From Leucosporidium creatinivorum (lineage: Eukaryota; Basidiomycota; Microbotryomycetes; Leucosporidiales; Leucosporidiaceae), in the NCBI GenBank assembly GCA_001600635.1, contig BCKL01000003.1, positions 633,923 to 697,922 of the forward strand: a stretch of 64,000 nucleotides of DNA, written 5' to 3'. A program made the translations under genes and the position numbers. Every line of letters starts with the position of its first letter. Position 1 is the first letter of the stretch. A model generated the notes under the pieces. It ran no database searches and was not told where the DNA came from. It saw only the letters and a list, made by a program, of their open reading frames with translations. Below are positions 24,337 through 35,436 of this stretch, one piece after another.

Positions 24337-26069
24337 TCAAACAAAATGAGCCCTCGGCCCTCCCTTACTCCCCTTCTCCCCCGCGACCCAACCCTCGTCC
24401 TCGTCCTCCACCGTCCGATCAATGACCGTGTGCACCTCAATTTGCGTCGGCACCCTCCCAGTTCCCGGTCCGAGCTTGGTGAGATGGATGCTATGCGCGC
24501 CGGTTCGGTCGCGGGAGTCGCTTTGGCCCGCCGAGCCAGTGGCGAGGATGGCTTGTAGTGACTTGCGCGAGGCGAGGGTGGTGAAGAGGGAGAGACCGTA
24601 GAGGCCCGACATGGGAGTCTGCGAGAAGCGGATGGCAGGTCAGCCTGCAGTTCGGCAATGTCTCGACCGCGTTTCGTTCGAGTCGCGAAAGGCAACGGGA
24701 TGGAGGCTTCGACTTCGACGCCAGCGAGAGTACGAACTCACCCAAAAGGCATACTGAATATCGGTTGTTTTTAAGTTGCTCTCTAGGAAAGCGACGCTGA
24801 CAACGGCACCGACGGCCGAGAGGATGGCAGTATAAGATGCCGTAGCCACCGCAATGGTCATCAGCTTCGAGAGGATGGTGTCGGTGTCGGAGCTGAACCC
24901 CGCCATCTTCTTGCGCAGGCCGAGGTAGAGGGTGAGCGAGACGGAGATGTCCTGCGCGAGAAGCCGGTTAGTCGACGCATCGAAGCGAGGAGACGAGCAC
25001 TCACCACGACGCATGAGCACCAAAGCCAGACTCCGACGGCCTGGTTAAAGGTAATGATGATCCCTGATTGTTCGACGGTGCCGTAGAAGTACTGCGAGGA
25101 GGAAGCCGAGTCGATTCGGGTCAGCTTGATCCGCTTGCGGGCTTGCAAGTCGGCAACGTACTCTGAACGACAGCCCTGCGACTATGAAAGAACCGGCAAG
25201 ACCCAGTAGAATGATGACCGCCTGGGCGATGATGAAGACGAGTTTGGGAGCCCGAGTTTTGAAGATCTGAAGACCGAGCAGCGAGGGTGAGCCCAGCCGA
25301 CTCTGCAGAGACCGAGGCGTCGAGACCTACAATTGCTGCGCGCGAGACGAGGAAGGCCTGTACTATGGCACCGATGATACCCGTAAGACCAGGTTGGAAG
25401 TCTGCAAGAAACGAGAGCGAGTTGGGTCAGCTCGGCCGGGGCAGCACACGCAACGAGTCGCTCAGCGTCCTCAGCAGCATCGAGAAGGGCTTGACGCTCT
25501 GAGCAGGGATCTAGCTAGCTCATGGAGACTCACTGCGAGCGAAGGTCCCTCGGAGGAAGTAGTCGAGGTCTCGCTTCTGCCAAGTCTGCGAGGGGAGGGG
25601 GCGCGAAGGTCAGCTCGGCTCGGGCAGCGGCAGAAGATATCTCTATACCTCCGACTAATTGAAGACAGCACTCACCGAGCTGTAGAAGATCTCGCTAACT
25701 GAGATGCCCGTATGAACCAAGTTGAGGATGAACACCGAGATGAAGACGGTCTTGGTGGCCTTGGTGTCGCGAGCGAAGAGGTTGCTCTGCGAGTACTGGT
25801 AGAACAGGCAGGAGAGTACACCGAAGATGAAGATTTGGGCCTGCAGGAGGAGAAGATGATCAACTCTCGGTGATGGCGCCGGCAAGTCGAGCTGAGCCGC
25901 TCACCAGCCATCCAGCGGTCAGAGGCGCTATGGGGGACGAGAGTAGGATCAGCGCCACTATCCGCAGATTTCTACGCCAGCTGGACTCACCCTGCAACGC
26001 CGTCGCGAGCGGTTGCCCGAGCAGGGGGGAGCCCGTGAGGGTGTTCAACGCCGGGTTGTTGTCCGCCAT
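24337..26069 (-). CDS. Seven-helix membrane protein, DUF6534-like
   Basis: The start is MADNNPALNTLTGSPLLGQP at 26069. Eight or nine exons encode about seven hydrophobic helices, among them FIFGVLSCLFYQYSQ, FISVFILNLVHTGISVSE, FQPGLTGIIGAIVQAFLV, LVFIIAQAVIILLGLAG, SGIIITFNQAVGVWLWCS and SYTAILSAVGAVVSVAFLE. The last helix is followed by GLYGLSLFTTLASRKSLQA, which resembles the LYSNSLLATLNAR signature near the end of fungal DUF6534 proteins, a family expanded in basidiomycetes. The cytosolic tail is hydrophilic and ends RAHFV. Sensory or receptor roles have been suggested for such proteins, but nothing in the sequence shows a ligand. It is divergent from LSM4. Confidence 0.72.
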
Positions 26070-26536
26070 GGCTCGTAGCTGGGTGTGGTGGGAAGCAGAG
26101 AGTAGATGTGCAGCTTGGCGCTGCCCTCGACGATGTCCCGAGCGAATGGGCCCCAGCATCGCAATCAATGAGCTGGCGCCCCTCCGAGCGACGTTTCGCA
26201 AGTCGAGCGACAAAGGCAGATTCTACGCCGAGATTGCGGGAGATTTGGCGTGCAGTGGGGGATCAGGCATTGATGTGGCCAAGCGGGTAGATGCACGGTG
26301 ATCCTTGGCTGGCGACTGGAGGGCAGCAGCATAAGCGGTCGCGGTTCCGGCGACGAGGGACTTGCTCGGTGAAGGGGAGTCGAGTAGGTGGGTTGTCCTA
26401 GGCGCTGTAGGCGATTGTCGAGATTCTGAACCGTCGCTGTAGCGGATTGCTGAAGGTAGCAAAGAGCAGTGAGAGGCGAGAAGTCAAGAGGCGGGCGCTC
26501 ACAAGGTTGCTCTCTCCCCCGTTTCGCCTTGCCAAA
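26070..26536. other. Divergent promoter between the DUF6534-like gene and LSM4
   Basis: This 467-nt spacer separates two divergent starts. No gene or repeat seen. Confidence 0.5.
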
Positions 26537-27406
26537 ATGGTAAGCTCGTCTCTCTTGAAGGCGCTGTAGGTCGATAGCTGACCTGCCTGCACTCCTACAG
26601 CTGCCACTAGCACTCCTACACGCGGCTCAAGCCAAGCCCATGGTGCGTCGAGCTCAAGTCACGCTCTCTCGTTCGCTGTAGCTCATCCTCGCTTCTCTAC
26701 CACAGCTGGTCGAGCTTAAGAATGGCGAGACGTTCAATGGCCACCTAGTGGGCTGCGATAACTTCATGAACCTCACTCTCAAGGAGGTCTACCAGACCTC
26801 AGCCGTACGTCGTCCTCAGCTCATCGGCCGCTGCACTCACTTCGCGGGCAGTTGGAGGAGCACGGAAGCTGATCTTGACTCTATTACAGGACGGAGAGAC
26901 CTTCTGGAAGCTGGCAGAGTGCTACGTTCGCGGTAACAACGTGAGCGCCTGCCTCTCCCTTGCTCTTCGCTCTCGCTTCGGCGCTGACTCTCGCTCTGCC
27001 CTTACAGATCAAGTACATCCGAGTAGCAGAAAACGTACGCTCATGCTCCCGCTTCCTCTCCGCTCGTCTCCCCAGCTAACGCTCTCCCTCCGCGCCGTGT
27101 TTGCCTCATCCTCCCTCTCTCGCCAACAGCTCGTCGACCAGGTCAAGGAGCAAGAGCAGGAGCAGCGACAACGTGGAGTCGGACGAGGTGGAGGACGTGG
27201 CGGAGGAGGAGGAGATCGCGGTCGCGGAGGCGCAAGAGGTGAGCTATCCTCCCGATCCTCTAGCATACCCCTGCCGAGCGAAGCTGACCCTTCCCCTCGT
27301 CTCCCTTGCTCGACAAACAGGTGGACGTGGTGGAGGAGATCGGGGTGGCCGTGGTGGTGGACGAGGTGGAGATCGTGGGCGTGGAGGTCGAGGAAGGGGC
27401 AACTGA
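26537..27406 (+). CDS. LSM4: U6 snRNA-associated Sm-like protein LSm4
   Basis: LSm4 is a subunit of the LSm2-8 ring (U6 snRNA, splicing) and the LSm1-7 ring (mRNA decapping). Exon 1 carries only the ATG (26537-26539), followed by a GTAAGC donor. Exon 2 (26601-26642) codes [14 protein letters not shown]. Later exons give [20 protein letters not shown] and [13 protein letters not shown] (Sm1 motif), then [17 protein letters not shown], then IKYIRVAEN (Sm2), then [16 protein letters not shown]. The C-terminus is a long Arg/Gly-rich tail (repeats of GGRGGG and GGDRGRG) ending GRGRGN, as in human and plant LSm4, where it supports P-body assembly and is arginine-methylated. Total about 135 residues over seven exons. 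A firm identification. Confidence 0.96.
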
Positions 27407-28060
27407 AACGAGCGCCGAGCCCCGGGCGCACAATTGTGACATTACTCTGAGGCATCGAGTTGAGGGAGAGCTGGCGAGCTGTGTCGGATGGGCGACTGCT
27501 CCGAGGGACCGACCCTTGCCATCGCAGCTTCTGTGCTCGACGGTCGTAGCTGCTCGTCGAGCGAGTTCGGTCAGGCTTGGGAAAGCGCGCCTGGTCGTCT
27601 CGTTTCCCATGGTAGCCTCTCAGCACCCATCTTTGCTCCACTAGGGTATTCGCCGTCTCATGCGGCCGCATCTTTTCTCTCTCGGCGAAGCTCGAACAGT
27701 AACCGGTGAATCGGACCCAAGTTACATGAGATCGCACAGACGGAGCAGAGACACACTGAAAGAGGGGTACTAGCGGAGAGGAAAGAGAGCTATCAATCGA
27801 TACACGAACCTAGAAAAAGGGGGGGACCGAGGGGAAGAAGAGAGAGGGTCGGGTCGAAAGGAAGTGTGATCATGAGAGAGAGCCGAAGTGCTATAAGGCG
27901 TGTGTGCAGTGAAGGGGTGGGACTGAGGCGTGTGTTGGGAGGGATGTAAGAGGGGAAGGGTATATGCTAGGGAGGCGAGGGGACGGAGAGGGTATGGCGC
28001 AGAGTCGAGTCGAGTGGGAGGGGGAGAAAGGCGAGGCGAGACGAGGGGGATTGACCAAGT
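27407..28060. other. Convergent region, purine-rich on the + strand
   Basis: This 654-nt region lies between LSM4 (+) and the G-alpha gene (-). From about 27740 to 28050 the + strand is strongly GA-rich, so the G-alpha 3' UTR is CT-rich in the sense direction. No gene seen. Confidence 0.55.
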
Positions 28061-29756
28061 CTAGAGGATGCCAGAGTCGCGCAGGGCGTTTTGTAGGATC
28101 GTCTCTTTGACGGCGGCGAAGACGAGGCGAATCTGTATACGATCAGAAGGGTCAGCAAGGCAGCGCATCGCAAGGGCGGCTCGGCCGAACTCACGTTGGA
28201 AGTATCTGTCGCCTGAGTGAGATGAGGGTAGATAGAGAGTCTTGCCCGATTGAGTTGAGTGAAGCGCCACAGGATGTACTTGGCTCCCTTGTTCACGTCG
28301 GCTCCACCTGCGCGAAACGAGGTCAGCGAGCGCTCGACCGAGAGCGGCGAGCGAAGGCGGGAGCTCACCAGTGTACTCGGGGAAATACTTTTCCAATGGC
28401 ACCTTTGGCAGCTTGGCCTTGAACAAGTCGATCTTGTTGAGGAAGAGGATGATGGATGTCCGCAGGAACCAGCGCGAGTTGATGACCGACTCGAACAGGA
28501 CGAGCGACTCGTTCATTCGGTTCTGGCCATTCTCCTCGAGGAGGACTTGGTCGTATTCGGAGAGGGCGACGCAGAAGATGATGGAGGTGACGGCTTCAAA
28601 GCAGTGGATCCTGAGAGACGAGGGGAGGCGTTAGCTCGGCGTTAAGGCCTCGCCGACAGCGATGGAAACTCACCACTTCTTCCTTTCTGACCGCTGTCCT
28701 CCGACGTCGAACATGCTGTAGAGTGAGAGTAAGTCAGCTCGTGATCCCCCGCTCCTACGAAAATAGCCAGGGGAACGCACTGGATGCTCAGCTGGCCCGA
28801 CTTGAACTTGGTCTCGCTGATTCCGGTCGTCTTTGTACGCGCATGCAGCACGTCCGCCTCATTCGGTACGTATCCCTGCGTTCCTATCCGCTTGATCTCG
28901 TCGAAGAAGCTGCGCGAAAGTAAAGAAGTCAGCGCCTGCTCTCCTCCTCGGCTCGGCTCTTCGACCCAAAACTCACTAAGGTGCCGAGTCCATGAGGTAG
29001 AACTCGCTCGACCGATCCAGTACGCTAGGGATGATGGGATCATGCCATAAACTGTCGATGGCGCGCACGATTTCGGGGCTGAGGCCTCCGCCGTAAGATG
29101 CTTGCGGTGAGTGGGAGAGGGTTGGAGAAGAAGCGGCGTAGGAATCGGATTCGAGGCGGTATTCGGCGATCTTCTCGGCGAACGCCTGGTGAGGAGGAGA
29201 AGGTCAGCTAGGGTGTAGGACAGGCAAGGGAGCCAGAACGAACCCGGTTGACCGACTCGGTGGGGTCCATCTTGAACCGTCGTAGTGCAAGCACCAGCGT
29301 CTGCGCCGAGTCGACCACATCTGTAGCCAACGCAATCCCAATCAGCTCCCTTTGCTCCGATCTCCATTCCCTCGCTCAGCTGCAGCTCCCGAAGGCGAGA
29401 CTCACTCTTATAAATCGTCAACCGAAACAGCAGCATCTCGTCCCTCGAGTAGCCATTCTGATGGATGATCTTCATCTGCTTGACGATAGTCGACTTGCCA
29501 CTCTCCCCCGAGCCTGTAGTAGACCACTCCCGGTCAGCTTTCACTCCTTGCCCCCAAACGCGCGACGCAGATCTCCCAGCCAGCCAGCAAGACCGAGCCA
29601 GCGCCGGGCGGGGGACTTACCCAACAACAGGATCTTGCACTCTCTCCTGAACTTTTTCGCATCGTCGTCAATCTGCTTGTCAATGGCGTAGGAGCGGTCC
29701 TTGACATCCTTGGGCGTGCCATCACTCGGCGACTCGGACGAAGAGGCGCATCCCAT
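28061..29756 (-). CDS. Heterotrimeric G-protein alpha subunit (group III, Gpa3-like)
   Basis: The protein starts [20 protein letters not shown]: Gly2 for myristoylation and Cys3 for palmitoylation at the plasma membrane. All five GTP-binding motifs are present: KILLLG joined to [18 protein letters not shown] (P-loop, split by an intron), [14 protein letters not shown] with the catalytic Arg and switch I Thr, [27 protein letters not shown] and TQATDTSN. The receptor-contact C-terminus is ALRDSGIL. Ser replaces the Cys at -4 that pertussis toxin modifies in other G-alpha classes, as I recall for the Ustilago Gpa3 type, which signals through cAMP. A Ser/Tyr-rich insert lies in the helical domain ([19 protein letters not shown]). 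About nine exons. Subgroup assignment rests on the C-terminus and insert and is less certain than the family. Confidence 0.95.
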
Positions 29757-30811
29757 CGCTGCTGGTGCTGCTGTGGCTGGCTAGCGGGTAGTCGGAGGAA
29801 GAGGAGGATGAAGAAGAGGTGCACTCGATGCTGCTGGTTGGTTGGATGTAGGTCTCTGACCCTGCAGAACAAGCACGGGCGAAAGAGAGGGAGGGAGAGG
29901 TGGCGCGGCGGGCGCGGGGGTGGGAGGATTGGCGAAAGAGACGAGGCGGTGTAAGGTGGTCGGGAAGAGGAGGGGAGGTGGCAGCTATAATCCTGTAGCT
30001 TGCTCCTGCTGCCTGGTAGAGGCTGATGTCCCGAGAGCTTATTTCCTAGCGGGGAGCGAGGTCGAAAGCGTGGATGGCTGGCGACTCGTTAGCTTGTCGA
30101 GGTTGCTGGGCTTGCTGAGGTGCAGCAAGAGCTTCGGGTGCGAGCTGTAGCTGTAGCTGTAGCTGGTGCTGTACGAGTGCTGTAGCGAGTTGGGCGACCG
30201 GTCGTTAAGAGCAGGCAAGGCGAGCGAAAGGAAGGAAAGAGCAAGGGCAGGCAGCAGCTAGAGCTCCAGACTCTCTAAAGGCCGAAAGTGGCAGGTGCTG
30301 GACTGACATGCCAGCGCCAGAGGCCAGCAGCGTGGCAAAGTGATAATCACCAACATGCGGCAGAGCCACTTCTAGTCCCTCTGCGTAGAGTGCACCCTCC
30401 GATCTTTCCGGCTCGGTCGTCTGCTCGGCGCTCTCCCTCTCCTCTCGCCGAGCTGGCTCCGAGTCGTCCCTTCGCGCTACACCTTCATTCGACGATAGAC
30501 CTCGGGGACGGAGGACAAAGTACGATGGAAGTTGACCCTTCCATTATGCATAGGGGAGGGGAAAGGACGATGCTCTACGAAAAACGACGTGGTAACGATG
30601 GAGGGAGGCGATGGAGGAGATTGCGAATGGTTGGTGTAGGGGGTAGTGGGGTGCTCGCTGCTTCCAAGACAGCGAAGGAAGCGACCAGGAGATGAGGAAA
30701 TTGTCACCTAGCTCGGAGCGACGACCGGCATCGACCGAGTGACGAAGACCCGAAGAAAGGGAAGGGGAGAGGGAGGGCGGCCATGTCGTGAGGGTCTTGG
30801 CGATGACGATG
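29757..30811. other. G-alpha promoter and GT49 3' side, no gene seen
   Basis: This 1,055-nt region lies between two minus-strand genes. It includes the G-alpha promoter and 5' UTR and the 3' UTR of the glycosyltransferase. A hexamer microsatellite lies inside it. Short open frames at 30288-30695 (+) and 30477-30707 (-) overlap each other and lack support. Confidence 0.5.
30143..30165 (+). repeat. (AGCTGT)n microsatellite
   Basis: About four tandem copies of AGCTGT, upstream of the G-alpha gene. A looser GCTGTA-like continuation follows to about 30185. Confidence 0.8.
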
Positions 30812-32828
30812 CTATGAGCTGTTGGCTGCTGCGATGAACCGCGCTGCCGTGGTGCTGTTGAGGGGAGGGCGGAGAAGTCAGCTCAAGTTCGGTTCAAACG
30901 CCGAGCCTGCTGGGCGCAGTCTGCCAACGCACCTGAAGCCCTTGATCTTCTTGCACTCGTTGGCGAGGTTCTGCAGCCGATAAAAAGTCTTGAATCAGCT
31001 CCCATCGCTCCGAACGACCGTTGCAAGACCTCACCTTAGCCCTCGGACTCTCGATCTGATCCAAAAACAGGTTCAAGTACCTAAAGCACAGCTCCTCCCT
31101 GAAGTCGGTATACAGCTTGCGGTTGTACCTCCGCTCGTGCTTGCGGGCCTTCTCGGCGTAGGCGTGCGATTGGTGGATGAGGAAATCGTCGGGGAGGACG
31201 TAGAAGGAGACGCCCGAGAGGTAGAGCTCGTACAGGCAGGCCGCCTTGTTGCCGCCGTAGCCGATGAACCGCTCGTCGCACCTGTGGTTGTCGTGCACAG
31301 CGAGGTCAGCGACGGTGAGATGAAGGCGAGAGCACCAAAGCCCACCAAGGGGTTCCCTCCTTCTTGAAGATCACGTAGGGCTCGTAGCTGTGCGTGTAGC
31401 CTTGTACGCGGTAGACTTCTCCTGGCTTGGCTTGGTAGTAGCGGGTGTAGTTGGTGCTGCCGTGCCCTGGAGCCCAGCTCTTGTGGAACATCCCGATCTT
31501 GTCGTCCTCGACGAGCTGGACGAGGGCCTGTATCGAGAAGCAGTGTCAGCGGGAGCTTGCGGTGCAGGAAGGAGGTGAGCTATACGTACAGCCTTGTCTG
31601 CGGGGAAAGTTGTAGGGTCGACTCCATCGGCCTGCTTGTGGAACTCGAAGGCGGGAACGACGAAGGCGGCGAGTCCTCCCTTCAGCCGAGCCATGATCTC
31701 CGCCGAGCCAGTGATGCGACTCCTGAAGTCGGTACAGAGCCAAAAGTCGACGTCGAGCATCATGACATACTGTTGGAGTCAAGGGAGGACGAGGTCAGGT
31801 CAGCTTCTCCCACCTCGGCGATATCAGACGACAAAGGGAGGAAGCTCACCTCGGTTCGAGCAAAGAACTTGGCGACGTTGCGCCACATGTTGAATTGCCG
31901 GTCGAAGGGGTCGTAGACGAGGTGGATGTCGACGTACTTCTTCATGTAGGGCGAGGCGTTGTAGAGCGTGTCCAGCGAGCGAAGGAGCTCCGAGTGGGAA
32001 TTGGTGTCGCTGACGTGCACCGTAGCCGAGACGGGACCTGTGGAGAGATAACAGAGTCAGCTCTACTTTTCGGCGATCCTGTACACAGCAGAACCCACCC
32101 TGGTAGCGCTCGACGAGACGCTGGAAGACCTCGAAGCGATTGCTCGTGACCAGCGTAGTGATGGTGATGTCCTCCTTGTTAAAGTCTATCCGGTCGGGAT
32201 CCGAAGCGCGGTAATAGTAAGGAATGACCTTGCTGGGCTGGAGCGAGTTGGAGAAGGAGAGCGAAAGGAAGTGGTCCTCCGAGATGGCGGTCGGTGTCCT
32301 CGGTCCCTCCTCATACGGCTCGGGCGAGGAAGGGGGGGCCAGATGCGCCAGTTCCGACACGGGATGATGCCAGTTCATCTCGTCCAAGTCCCACTCGACT
32401 CCCTCGAGGCCGTGCATACGCTTGTGCGCGAGCTCGCGTCCATCCTTGAGCACGGCGGGGCGCACGTAAGGCAAGTCCTTGGCCTTGCTCTTCTTGCCTC
32501 GCTTGTCTGCTGCTTCTGCTGCCTGCCAGACGGGATCCTGGGCGTCCTCCTCCCGAATGTCGGCAGCTTTGACGGCGGCTGTCTCGAGCGCAGCGTGCTT
32601 GAGCTTGGACGTCGTGGTGGGTGCTACTACGAGGTTGTTGGCTAATGGCTCTGCTGCTAGATCGTACTGTGATGTACTAGGCGAGCCGAGGAGGAGGTGC
32701 CAAGTGGGTTTGAGGAGGAAGTGAAAGGCGGTGTAGAGGATGGCGAGGAGGAGGTAGATGGTGAGGCAGAACTTGGCCAATCTCCCTAGCCGAGATGAGC
32801 CGCTGCTCGGTCTTGATGATTTCCGCAT
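30812..32828 (-). CDS. Type II membrane glycosyltransferase, GT49 (LARGE/B4GAT1-like)
   Basis: The chosen start at 32828 gives MRKSSRPSSGSSRLGRLAKF followed by one signal-anchor helix (CLTIYLLLAILYTAFHFLL), as expected for a Golgi type II enzyme. An upstream in-frame Met at 33080 would bury this anchor and is less likely. A stem region of about 150 residues follows. The catalytic domain has ITITTLVTSNRFEVFQRLVE, VSATVHVSDTNSHSELLRSL, YVDIHLVYDPFDRQFNMWRN, the metal-binding DVD in YVMMLDVDFWLCTDF, YEPYVIFKKEGTPW, then CDERFIGYGGNKAACLYEL and FYVLPDDFLIHQSHAYAE. This order is that of the Glyco_transf_49 family. The last short exon codes STTAARFIAAANSS. In fungi the acceptor is unknown. It may act on cell-wall or secreted glycans. 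Confidence 0.88.
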
Positions 32829-33327
32829 GTCAAGAGCTTGAAAGAGGTGCAGGAAGGAGAGAGGAGAGCGAGAACCCCTCGAAGTTGAAGCGGTCGAGGA
32901 AGGAGGGCCTGTGCGCTGAGACGCGCTTTTGTGAGACGAGGGTCCTCGTCCAGTCGAGTACGAGTGAAAGAGGCTACAGTCGGCGATAGGTCGAAACAGG
33001 TGGGAAAAGCTGTACGCTGAGAGCGAGCTCAAGACGAGCGAGAGGTGGAAGGAAGGAGAGGGGAGCTGCGGCGCGTCCAACCTCTTTCCACCTTCGGCTC
33101 AGATTCCCACCTTGTGCTCCTGCCGTTCTCGCTCGTCTGTTGTATCTCGTCTTTGTGCTTCGTGTAAGACGTCGGCTCGCTCGCTACATCGCCTATAACA
33201 GCCTACTCGACCACGGCTGCTCCCTACCCCACTCCAATTCTCCGCTGCGACCAGCTCGAAGGTGAGTGCCTCCTCCTCTTCTTCGCAGCGAGAGCTGACC
33301 ATGAGCACCTACAGCAGCTTCACCGCC
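32829..33327. other. Divergent promoter with a 5'-UTR intron of the ABC gene
   Basis: This 499-nt region lies between divergent starts. A GTGAGTGCC donor at 33262 and a GCTGACC...CTACAG acceptor ending at 33314 form a 53-nt intron just before the ABC start codon, so the upstream in-frame Met codons at 33262 and 33301 lie in intron sequence. Confidence 0.6.
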
Positions 33328-35436
33328 ATGCAGCGCTTCCACCTCGTCGCCCAACGAGCGCTCCCATGTACCAGACGCTCCCTCCTTCCCATCCCGAGTC
33401 AAGTTCGGCACTCCTCCTCGGCCAGCTCCTCATCGAGCAACGCTCCCCCCATCTTCCACCTCACCGCACCCAACACCTTCCCCTACAACCCGACTCTCAC
33501 TCCCGCCCCTCCCTCAACGCTACACGACGTCACCTGGACCATCGGCGACGGCGATGCCTGGGCTCTCCTCGCCTCCTCCTCATCCTCTCCCTCCAAAGCA
33601 CACCTCCTCGCTCTCCTGCGATCTCATATCCGCGTGCGCCCCGCCGCCGCCGCCTCTCATCCCTTCCTCGAAGCTCTCCCGCTCATTCAAAAGCCCGCCG
33701 AGGAAGGAGGACCGAGAAAGCCGGAAGTAGGCGACGTGATCCAGTTCGTGTCGTTCAAGACGCGGTTGAACACAACGGGAGAGTTTGAGGACTATACCGC
33801 TCGCTACTTTCATGTACGAGATGAGGATAAGCTGACGGTCAGGCAGCACCTTGAGCAGTCAATGCCGGTTGGTGTGGAGGGTGAGGAGGGAGTGGGACCG
33901 ATATTGGAGATGGCCAAGATGCTCAAGATTGATCATCTGCTGGAGCTGCCGCTGGTCACGCTCAGTAATGGCCAGACGCGGAGGGCGAGGATTGTAAGGG
34001 CGCTATTAAGCAAGCCCGAGCTGCTCATCCTCGAGGAACCTTTCAGTGAGCTTGCGGCCCTCTCTACTTTCTTGAGGATCTGCTTAACCTCTCATCATCT
34101 CCAGGCGGACTCGACGCAGCCTCTCGAGAAACCCTCACCACCCTCCTCACTACCCTCCACTCCACCCGCGCTCCCCGAATCCTCCTCATTCTCCGCCCAC
34201 AAGATCCTCTCCCTCCCTTCCTCACTCATCTCGCCCTCATCCCCTCCACTCCCGGCTCCGTCACTCTCGGTCCCATCTCCTCCATCCTCGCCTCCTCCGA
34301 AGCGAAGGACTTGCTCGCAGCGGGTCAGCGGGAGCGGGACGAGTTGGAGGAAAGGAGGGAGAGGAGACGGCGGAGAGCAGAGGAGCAGAAGAGAGGCGAG
34401 CAGGAGGAGACGTTGATTGAGCTGAAGGGGGTGAATGTGATTTATGGGGATGAGACGGCGCCGAGGGTCGTGTTGAAGGCGATTGACTGGACGATCAGGG
34501 AGGGAGAAAGGTGGGTGTTGGCGGGACATAATGGTGAGTCCGCCCTTCTGTCTTGACTCTCCTTCTGGTATGCCCCCGGGTCGAGAAGCTCAACCCCGAC
34601 TGACCCCTTCGGCACTTTCGCAGGCTCAGGCAAGTCGACCCTCCTCTCCGTCATTCTAGGCGACCATCCTCGATCTTTCTCCGAGGACGTGTCCATGTTC
34701 GGCAAGCCTCGATACAAGCAGGCGACAGCCACGAGTGAGCGTCCTCGTCCTCCCTCGTCTCGGCGCCGCGCTGACCGCGAGTCGCCCCTCCCTCGCTCCT
34801 TACAGTCCAAGCCAACATCGGTCACGTCTCGCCCGAGATCAACAATGCTTTCCCTCGAAAGTTCGGACCTGGAGGGCTGACAGCTAAAGAGGTGCGTTGA
34901 TCGCTGGTGGGCTCGGCGCAGCCGAGAGAGTTCGGCGCTGACCTTCCTTCTTTCGCGCTCCCTCTCTTGATGTCCCACTGTTTCTTCCGCACTCCAAACA
35001 TCATTACACTTCTCCCTTACCTGGCTCCCTCGCTCCCTCACCTGCATAGGCCATCCTCACCGGCTTCGACTCGATCTTCTGCTACCGCCGCTCCACGCCC
35101 ACGCAAGAAGCGGCCCTCACCTCCCTCCTCTCCTCCTTCTCTTACCCCCTCCTCGCCCCCTCCTTCCTCTCCCAGCCCTTCGCTGCCCTCACCCCCGGCG
35201 AGCAATCCCTCATCCTCCTCCTCCGAGCGCTCGTCAAGCGCCCACCATTGCTCGTGCTGGACGAGTGCTTCAGTGGGATGAGTAAGGAGATGGTCGATCA
35301 GGTGAAGTGGTATTTGGACAAGGGCTTGGATGAGAAGCAGAGTGTGGTGGTTATAAGTCATTTTGAGGAGGAGGTGCCCGAGAGTTGTTGTAGGTTGATG
35401 AGGTTGGAGAAGGGGGAGGTGGCAGAGTTGGTATAG
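33328..35436 (+). CDS. Soluble tandem ABC ATPase, probably mitochondrial (Ydr061w-like)
   Basis: The protein has two nucleotide-binding domains and no membrane helices, as in yeast Ydr061w and bacterial ModF/PhrA proteins. The start MQRFHLVAQRALPCTRRSLL at 33328 is Arg-rich and acid-free, a likely mitochondrial presequence. The first domain has lost a normal Walker A (the region reads LLASSSSSPSKAHLL) but keeps a signature-like LSNGQTRRARIVRALLSKP and Walker B LLILEEPFSGLDAA. An Arg/Glu-rich linker follows. The second domain is complete: WVLAGHNGSGKSTLLSVILG, then LTPGEQSLILLLRALVKRPP (signature region) and LLVLDECFSGM, where Walker B ends DE, and the switch VVVISHFEEE. About five exons, roughly 600 residues. 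Function is unknown, even in yeast. Confidence 0.88.

Noticed and set aside
22962-24695. 577-codon minus-strand open frame taken as one protein
   Set aside because: The part above 24042 is upstream of the start fixed by the paralogues, and the lower part runs through two introns with clean splice signals.
27009-27737. 242-codon minus-strand open frame
   Set aside because: It is antisense to the LSM4 Arg/Gly tail and flanking introns. Pro/Arg-rich composition is the mirror of the Gly/Arg codons.
30288-30695. Open frame of 135 codons upstream of the G-alpha gene
   Set aside because: It overlaps an opposing frame, has no splice signals and a composition like the surrounding non-coding DNA.
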